Assembly (NCBI RefSeq): GCF_020921035.1
Contig: NC_063155.1
Coordinates: forward strand, 30,249,294 to 30,313,293
Direction of reading: 5' to 3'
From: Rhodamnia argentea
Taxonomy: Eukaryota > Streptophyta > Magnoliopsida > Myrtales > Myrtaceae
Length of the DNA: 64,000 bases
Position numbers and translations under genes: made by a program. The notes under the pieces were generated by a model, which saw only the letters and a list, made by a program, of their open reading frames with translations, was not told the origin of the DNA and ran no database searches. Shown here one piece after another: positions 57,661 to 64,000 of the stretch. Each line of letters starts with the position of its first letter. Position 1 is the stretch's first letter.

Positions 57661-59426
57661 GAAATGGCGAAACGGCCGCGTTTCGTTTCTCTTGCGCAGC
57701 ATTGGTTTCATCTCACGCTCTTTAGGTCTCAGCCTGTCCGTCTTCGTCAGCCCCTCCTTCCCTCCCTTCCTCTCTACCCGGCGGAGCGTACGGTCGCGCC
57801 CTAACCAAGCTCTGCTAAGCGGCGTCGTACGAAGGTGAGCTCTCGCTCTCTCCCCATCTCCTGCTGCAACTCGAGTTCTTCGGTTCGGCGATGGATTGTC
57901 TGACGTCGATGGCATGTCCGCGGGAGCGTTTATCGCGCTCATTTTGGGATATCCTGTTCCGCGGCTACATGAGAATGTTGCTTTAGTTGTTTCGACTCGT
58001 GCGTGCTCGCGAGCGAATTCGATGCACCGTGCGGTTAGAAAAATTGGAATTCCTCCTTCCGACAAGTTTCTCAGTGAATAGTAGTTGCTCGGCGACATTT
58101 GATCGTGTTTTCTGTCGCGTGAGCTGGTGAATCGGCACTTTGCTATGCTAATGTGATGCGTGGGTGGGTTTTTGAGGCTCGGTAGGTGGTCGTGAGGTGA
58201 AGTGAAAAGTGGTTCTGGCTGTGGTCGTGGGAGCGTAGCGATGTTACTCGGGGAGGTGTGTTGCATTTTAGTGGCAGTGGAAATTACTAGTAGCTAGACT
58301 TATTGTCCTTCAAATGCCGATCAATGCTAAGCGAGATGTCGGCGAAAAGAAGAGTATCATAGATAGAGGCTGTATTTTTTTTTTCTTTTTGGGTGTGTGT
58401 AGATATATTTTTGTGTAGTGAAGAATGATGCTAGTGGAAAAAAAGAAAGAAGTTCTAACTTCTAATTGAAGCCTTTTGTTGTAGGCTGCTTGAAGAGTAG
58501 GATAGATTGGCTGTTACTTCTACGAATCTATCATTACCCTATTGCAAGATGCTTCCCTTGTTCATGTCAAGCTCCCCATTTTGATCATGCATTTGTTTCT
58601 AGCAAGAACTTCTATTCGTTGTTCCATATCCTGACGAACTTGGAAGCCACAGGTGGTTTGAATTCTCTTTTTATGCCTCGAAGGGAGAAGATATTCCTTT
58701 TTGCTATTTCTCTTCTTCTTCTTTAGTTTGGTAGGCCTAGGTCTACAGAAGATGTTGGATTCTGCTTTTGACAACCCTTATAAGCAAAAGGTTGTTTAGA
58801 TAACTTAGCTATATAATATGTATTTCTGATATTCTCGTCATATTAAGGCATCATATTGTCTTTTGGGAATAAGAATTATATTATATCTCTGTACTGAATT
58901 GTGACACTATCTTGCAAAAAATCGGCTATAGGAAATTGTTTCTCACAATCAAACAGAGAATCTTTCTTTCTCACTCTCACACAGGCACATGCGAACATGC
59001 ATCCATGGATAGTTTTTTAGTTTGGAAAGTAACAGTATTACGAGACAACATTTTGCTCACTAAAATGAAAATCACTCTGGCAATTACAAAATATCCGGGT
59101 GCACATCACTCACAAGACTTGTGAATCAGCGAAATGAAAGGAAAATGAGTACCTTCATGGCAAACAGTGAATAGTTCATGTTTTCACAGTCTCTTGAGTT
59201 TGTTCAATCAATTGGGCTTCCTATTTGCTCTCTTCACCGATTCTACAAAGTGTTGTGGAGGATGTGTTATGAGTATTTCATAATAAGAAGATATGCTATC
59301 TTGAAGCTATGAATGGCAGGTTTTCAGCCTTTGAGAGACTTATTTCTTTTCATTCATTTTTCTACAGAAGAAAGCGTACAGAACTAGACCTGCAAGAGGG
59401 CCTTTGCTAGTTTTGGGAGTTGTGAA
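57660..59426 (+). other. LSM8 5'UTR exon and leader intron (inferred)
   Basis: The leader exon ends near 57834. The intron of about 1.5 kb has no coding content I recognise, although short ORFs exist. The second leader exon would start at 59368. Confidence 0.5.
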
Positions 59427-60612
59427 ATGTCAACTGGCCCTGGACTCGATTCTCTCGTTGACCGTATGTCTCTTGACTTACCTTCTCAGTTTCTTGCTTG
59501 ATTTTCTTTAACCTTGTCAATTGGGAGGAGAAGAAACCTGAAACATACGAGCCGGAGTCTAAAAGGTACATTGAGGTCGGGGAGGATAATGAGCCTTGAG
59601 CTCGGTCTCACTTTTCGTTCAACAAATGAAAGGAGGCTTCCACTCTTATCTCATATGGTCATATGAACATTTTTGCAGCATATAGTGATTTATCTATTAG
59701 ATGCATAAAGGCTATGCAAGAAAAGTTACAACGTGTTGAATATCAACTGTCTAGTATATGATTGTACAGGTACATGTGGCACTTTTCTGTTCATTTTCAG
59801 CAGTGAACTTGCATTAGTCATTGTCTTTGCTCGTTAGATGACTTCAGAGGATGTTGACTTGCGCCCTGTTGAAACGAGATAGCTAAATGCCTAAGAGCGA
59901 GTTGGGAATAGAGCTTACTTCTCAAGGTTTGCTCGTTGCTTTGCTCTTATATCAGTTGTTTTTTGTATGCAGAAACAATATCGGTCATTACAAATGATGG
60001 GCGTAACATTGTGGTATGTTTCACAGCTACCACTTCTAGTTTTGTCATTACAGAGTTGAGAATAATTACAATATTTTGGATCTCTTTAGGGGGTCTTAAA
60101 GGGCTATGACCAGGCAACAAATATCATTCTTGATGAATCTCATGAACGTGTTTACTCCACAAAGGTCTGTCTACATTCCCTATTTCCCCTCTTTCAGGTT
60201 TTAATATTTCGAAAAGCTTAGCCCTTCACATGGATAACATCCCGGTTAACTGCAGGAAGGCGTGCAGCAACTAGTGCTTGGTCTTTACATAATAAGGGGT
60301 GATAACATGTAATGACATACTCCGTCTCAGTTCAACCTCTTTTTCTTCTTTACCTTTTGTTTCTTAAAGTAACAAGCAGAGAGAAGAAGACAGGATGTAA
60401 CTTGGTTTGCCGTCTTTTATGTCCTTTCTGCCTTGTACTATACTTTAGCGCTGTGATTACTTCAAAGTAGACTGTTCGTGTAAGTATTTTCATAGTTCTT
60501 TTCCATGTCCTGTGTTTGCAGAAGCGTTGTTGGAGAACTAGATGAAGAGCTTGATTCCAATCTGGACTTGTCCAAGCTGAGAGCTCATCCCCTTAAGCCT
60601 GTAATTCATTGA
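59427..60612 (+). CDS. LSM8: U6 snRNA-associated Sm-like protein LSM8
   Basis: LSM8 replaces LSM1 in the nuclear LSM2-8 ring that binds the U6 snRNA 3' end and supports pre-mRNA splicing. Coding exons are 59427-59463, 59973-60013, 60090-60164, 60256-60308 and 60522-60612, in phase, giving 98 residues, the usual family length. The Sm1 motif spans ISVITNDGRNIV-GVLKGYDQ and ATNIILDESHERV. Sm2 is LVLGLYIIRGDN-ISVVGELDEE. The C-terminus (KLRAHPLKPVIH) is diagnostic of LSM8. A 5'UTR intron is likely, from the donor at 57835 (TACGAAG|GTGAGC) to an acceptor at 59367 (TCTACAG), placing the promoter before about 57700 next to the hAT MITE. The donor after exon 3 (AAG|GTCTGT) is weak but fits. Confidence 0.96.
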
Positions 60613-62639
60613 TCATGTACCATTATACATGTGCAACGGCAGTGTTCGTGCACTTTATGAGCCGTTTATCATATATATAGGTCAGTTGATGATGTTTGTC
60701 GAGAACTTATAACTGTTTGTTCGGAAAATGTTGCTGATGGCTTATCTAAGGTGCAGTCTCAATACAGTATTGCCGCGGGGGAAATGAAAGGCGACTACTT
60801 CTGTTTGTAAAGAGTCTCTATCAGATTTTAGAGATGCGACTTTTTTGGGATTTAAAAGATGAAGTTGGTTGAGATTGTACGAACTTTGAGACCTTGGATT
60901 GAGAAACTGCAATTCCCCATGACCGAGGTGATATTGAAAAGGGTAGATTGGCTTCACCTGTCGCTCTGATCTATCATCAATCTGGAAGCTGTTCGCATTT
61001 ATAGGCCAGAGTGACTGAGAAGTTCGTCATATCTCAAAGTTTTTTGGTCATATCTCAAGTTCAGGCTGCTTGTAAGCGATGAATTTTAGGTACGACTTAA
61101 CGTCAAAAAGTGTGCCTTCATGAACTTTGTTAGATCATACGTCGGAATCAAAAGGATTACTATGGAAACCAAAGAAGTATGCCTGGATCTTTTGAACTCG
61201 ACCAGAATTGGACGAAATCTTCATATGAACCTAATTCGCCATGGATCGGGTAATCTCAGCAGCTGTCAGCTGATGATATGAGTTTGTCCAACAGTTTTGG
61301 GTCATAGTATACCCGGTTTATGTCAACTGCTTTTAGTCTTTGTTTTGCCGATTAAAACTTCTAAGAGTCAAAAAATTGGACTTGTGCTTCTATTTGATTC
61401 TTGATCCTCAATATCTAAAAATCTATCAATATCTTTTTCTCATATCTCTCGTTATCAACAGAAAAGCAACTGGATTAGTTCTTTCGGTCTGGTATTTAAT
61501 TATCAATTGTTCTTTACCGAGATAATTTTTTAGTTTTTCAATCTATTATTTCTATTCTGACCATTAAAAAAAATCTATTTTTTCTACAATAGCATCTCGA
61601 GTATTATAGGGTTATTGCCGGTAGCCTTGTGCTTAGACAGCAAAATGTGTGTAAACTTCTCTTATTTTTTTTAGCAACACTGAAACTGTTCTACAGAGAA
61701 ATAAGTATCACTTACTTTCTATGTGTTCCGAGCGTGCATAGTAGTTGAGCTTCTATCCATTGGAAACACTTGAAATTTTTTCGATCGATTGCTTTATTTA
61801 AGTTGGGATGAAATTTCATTGAATTTGGACATGAACCGTCGATTTAGAATTGGAGCTGCATTCTCTTACATTACTCGATTAAATCAAATTTAGTAAATCA
61901 CTTTTCGTGCAACAGTTATTTTTTTGGCCAAAAGTTACAAATTTTTGCAATCCCGCGTCCTCAAGTGGACCAGACCGTACTGCCTTTCAAACCCCCTCCT
62001 ACTAGCTAAGCTCCCTCTCGTCACTTTCGGCACGACAGTGGAGTGGCCCTTCAAAATTTTCTCCAACCACTATGCTTGAAATTTCCTTTTTAAACATCCT
62101 GCGAATGGAAAGCCATTTTTCAATCTCCACTGTCAAAGTGAGGGGAAAAGAAAAAAACCGAAAAAGAAAAGCTATTTCGCATACTGTGCCCGCTAATTTG
62201 TGACCTGATTTCAATGTTCATCAGTCTACTTTGAAAATACTTAAATTGGCCTTGTTGAATATTTTTTATTAGTGAATAATCACCCCTCTTGTATGTTCAT
62301 GATATTCTTGTCTGTCTTAATATATCACTACTTATGCTTTTCTTCTCTCTTATTAGAGTATTTATTTATTGAACACCGTTTTTGTCTGGCAATTTAATTT
62401 TTTAAAATAGTCATTGATAATCCCATAAAATTTGCACGAAATCAAAACATGAAGTCCTGAATTTATATCTTTTCGTACCCCAATGGGCCTATTTGCCGTT
62501 GGCATATATAAACATTTAAAGCTTCTTGTTGTATCGAACTTTTTATGTAGTAGAATAATTCATCGGTAACGATCTTATAAACCTTCAATAGATCGAAATG
62601 TACGAGAAAAATCCCTACAGCATGATTTGTCGTGCAGCG
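60613..62639. other. LSM8 3' flank and intergenic DNA
   Basis: It becomes AT-rich after 61300. ORFs up to 83 codons show no motif. No repeat with matched ends was found. Confidence 0.4.
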
Positions 62640-64000
62640 AAATTTCTCAGCGTACAAAGGCAGATTCCCCCTCCCTCTCTCTCTCTCTCTCTCTCTCTGT
62701 ATCTCGCCAGTCACCAGTCACCAGTCCACCTCCCACGCTCACCCACTACGCTCCATAAAAACAAGAAAAAAAAGGAAAACGGAAAATTCAAAACAGCTGA
62801 AAACCAAAACGCCTCGGGAACTGCACGAGGAAGTAGAAAGAAGAAGAAGAAGAAGCAGAAGCAGCAGCAAGAAAGAAGAGCCAAGAGAAGCAGAAGCAGA
62901 GAAGCTCGCTTTCCTTTCCATGGCCGGTTTCCCCCTCCTTCGAACAGTGTAGTCCGCTTCCTCTCACTCCGGTAACCATTTACTGTTCGCTAAAGTGCGA
63001 TGCTTTCGACTCTACACTACTTGCTTCACCGGCTCTTTTCTCTCTTTTTCCCCCATGGGTTAAAAAAAAAAAAACTTGTTTACATTTTCTTCAGAAGTAG
63101 TATAATGGCTTCGACATTGTCTTCTTTTGTTTCAGGTAAGCAAAGGGTCGAGAGTTTCAGTTTGTACGTGGATTTCAGGTTCACTTTTGTCCCCTGTTGC
63201 TCATGATGTTCCCTTTTGAGCTCCCTTTTCACTGTGCAAGCTTCATTTTTTTCGGTTGCAGAGGGTGAACTTGAACAACGCTAGCCAAATATCGAAAGCA
63301 TTTGCCAACATTGCGTGCTTTTCGCCTTTTGTGTCTTTTGTCTTCGGTTAAAAAAGCCATCGAGTAGAGTACTACTGATAAAAATTATCTACATTTTCTT
63401 GCCTGTTCTGGTTGGTTTCATTTCTGCCTTTTTTCGTCGCTTTTCCTTTCAGATCCGTCTGTGGGAAAATTGTATGCCCTCTGATTTTTCCCGGAAAGTA
63501 TTTTCTATTTCCCTCGGACATAATCAGTTATTATTAGCGGCATGTTTGAAAAGTTGAGTTCTTTTTGACTCAATTCAAGATTTCGAGCGAACCCCACATC
63601 GCATTACCCTGCTTTCACGGCAGATATGGAGGTGAAAACTGAACCTTTTCTCCGTCGTTGCACACTATACCAAACTGCCCCTTTCCACTGACGTGCACTG
63701 ATGCATAAAAAATTGAAGGATCGAGGGTCTTTGTGTAATTGAGTCGCCGTTTGACTCTGTGCTGTAGGTCCCCTGTGGTTACTTACAGTAATAATGGGTG
63801 TTTGTCTCTGGTCTCTCCATGCTTGGATCGGGAAGCTATGAAGGGGCAGAGACGACATTACACAGCATTGCTTGGTCAATTTGTGGATTGTTTCTTGGAC
63901 TGTCTGTGCGAGATATTAATTATGGCATGCCTTTGAGGCATTGAGTTGTTCCTCGGTTGGCACCTCCCTTGGCTTTATGGCTTCATGGATGGGTGAAGAG
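62640..64000 (+). other. Probable 5' end of an unidentified gene (runs off right edge)
   Basis: A (CT)n tract (about 62670-62699) and three CAGTCAC-type repeats near 62709 are followed by A/G-rich leader-like DNA. A short possible first coding exon starts at 63104 (MASTLSSFVS) and ends at a good donor, TTTCAG|GTAAGC. No protein family can be named. The remainder to 64000 may be intron. The Ser/Lys/Arg-rich ORFs at 62598-62975 are low-complexity. Confidence 0.3.

Noticed and set aside
62598..62975. 125-codon ORF with Ser/Leu and Lys/Gln/Arg repeats
   Set aside because: CT and GAAGAA low-complexity reading in a likely leader region.
1..64000. Structural RNA genes, CRISPR arrays, operons, plastid or mitochondrial insertions, viral insertions
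   Set aside because: None seen by eye. tRNAs and small ncRNAs could be missed without a covariance search.

Overview
This window is nuclear DNA from a flowering plant. The evidence is GT-AG introns inside plant gene families (LOB-domain, tRNA ligase RNL, plant-type PITP, tetraspanin, RBR ligase with an RNase H-like N-terminus), AT-rich intergenic DNA, and dense non-autonomous transposons and LTR debris. The mix of repeats looks to me like a woody eudicot, possibly Myrtaceae such as Eucalyptus. That is recall and was not checked. Nothing prokaryotic, plastid-like or mitochondrial-like was seen.

Layout. 1-2227 (-): the 5' half of the plant tRNA ligase gene RNL, running off the left edge. 2228-6800: repeat-rich DNA with a lactate dehydrogenase pseudogene fragment. 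6828-10432 (-): an RBR E3 ubiquitin ligase, three coding exons. 10433-30073: about 20 kb with no convincing gene. It holds a 2.4-kb LTR, several copies of an inverted-repeat element family, a 5S-rRNA-like LTR element, and a hAT-like element carrying a nested solo LTR. 30074-31599 (-): a LOB-domain transcription factor (LBD1/LBD11 type). 31800-42750: repeats, including a Harbinger-like element nested inside another. 43475-47824 (+): a phosphatidylinositol transfer protein with ten coding exons and an antisense LINE in one intron. 49999-52690 (-): a tetraspanin. 53200-57600: repeats, including two hAT MITEs with target-site duplications. 59427-60612 (+): LSM8, with a 5'UTR intron. 62640-64000: the likely 5' end of an unidentified + strand transcription unit.

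The genes do not form a pathway. They are independent genes for tRNA splicing, ubiquitination, organ and cambium transcriptional control, lipid transfer, membrane organisation and U6 snRNP assembly, separated by layers of transposon insertions. I did not find a new biological system. The best leads are an extra residue in the LBD zinc-binding motif, an 8-nt micro-exon in the PITP gene, several dateable nested transposon insertions, and a very abundant foldback element family with GC-rich centres and imperfect 9-bp target duplications.
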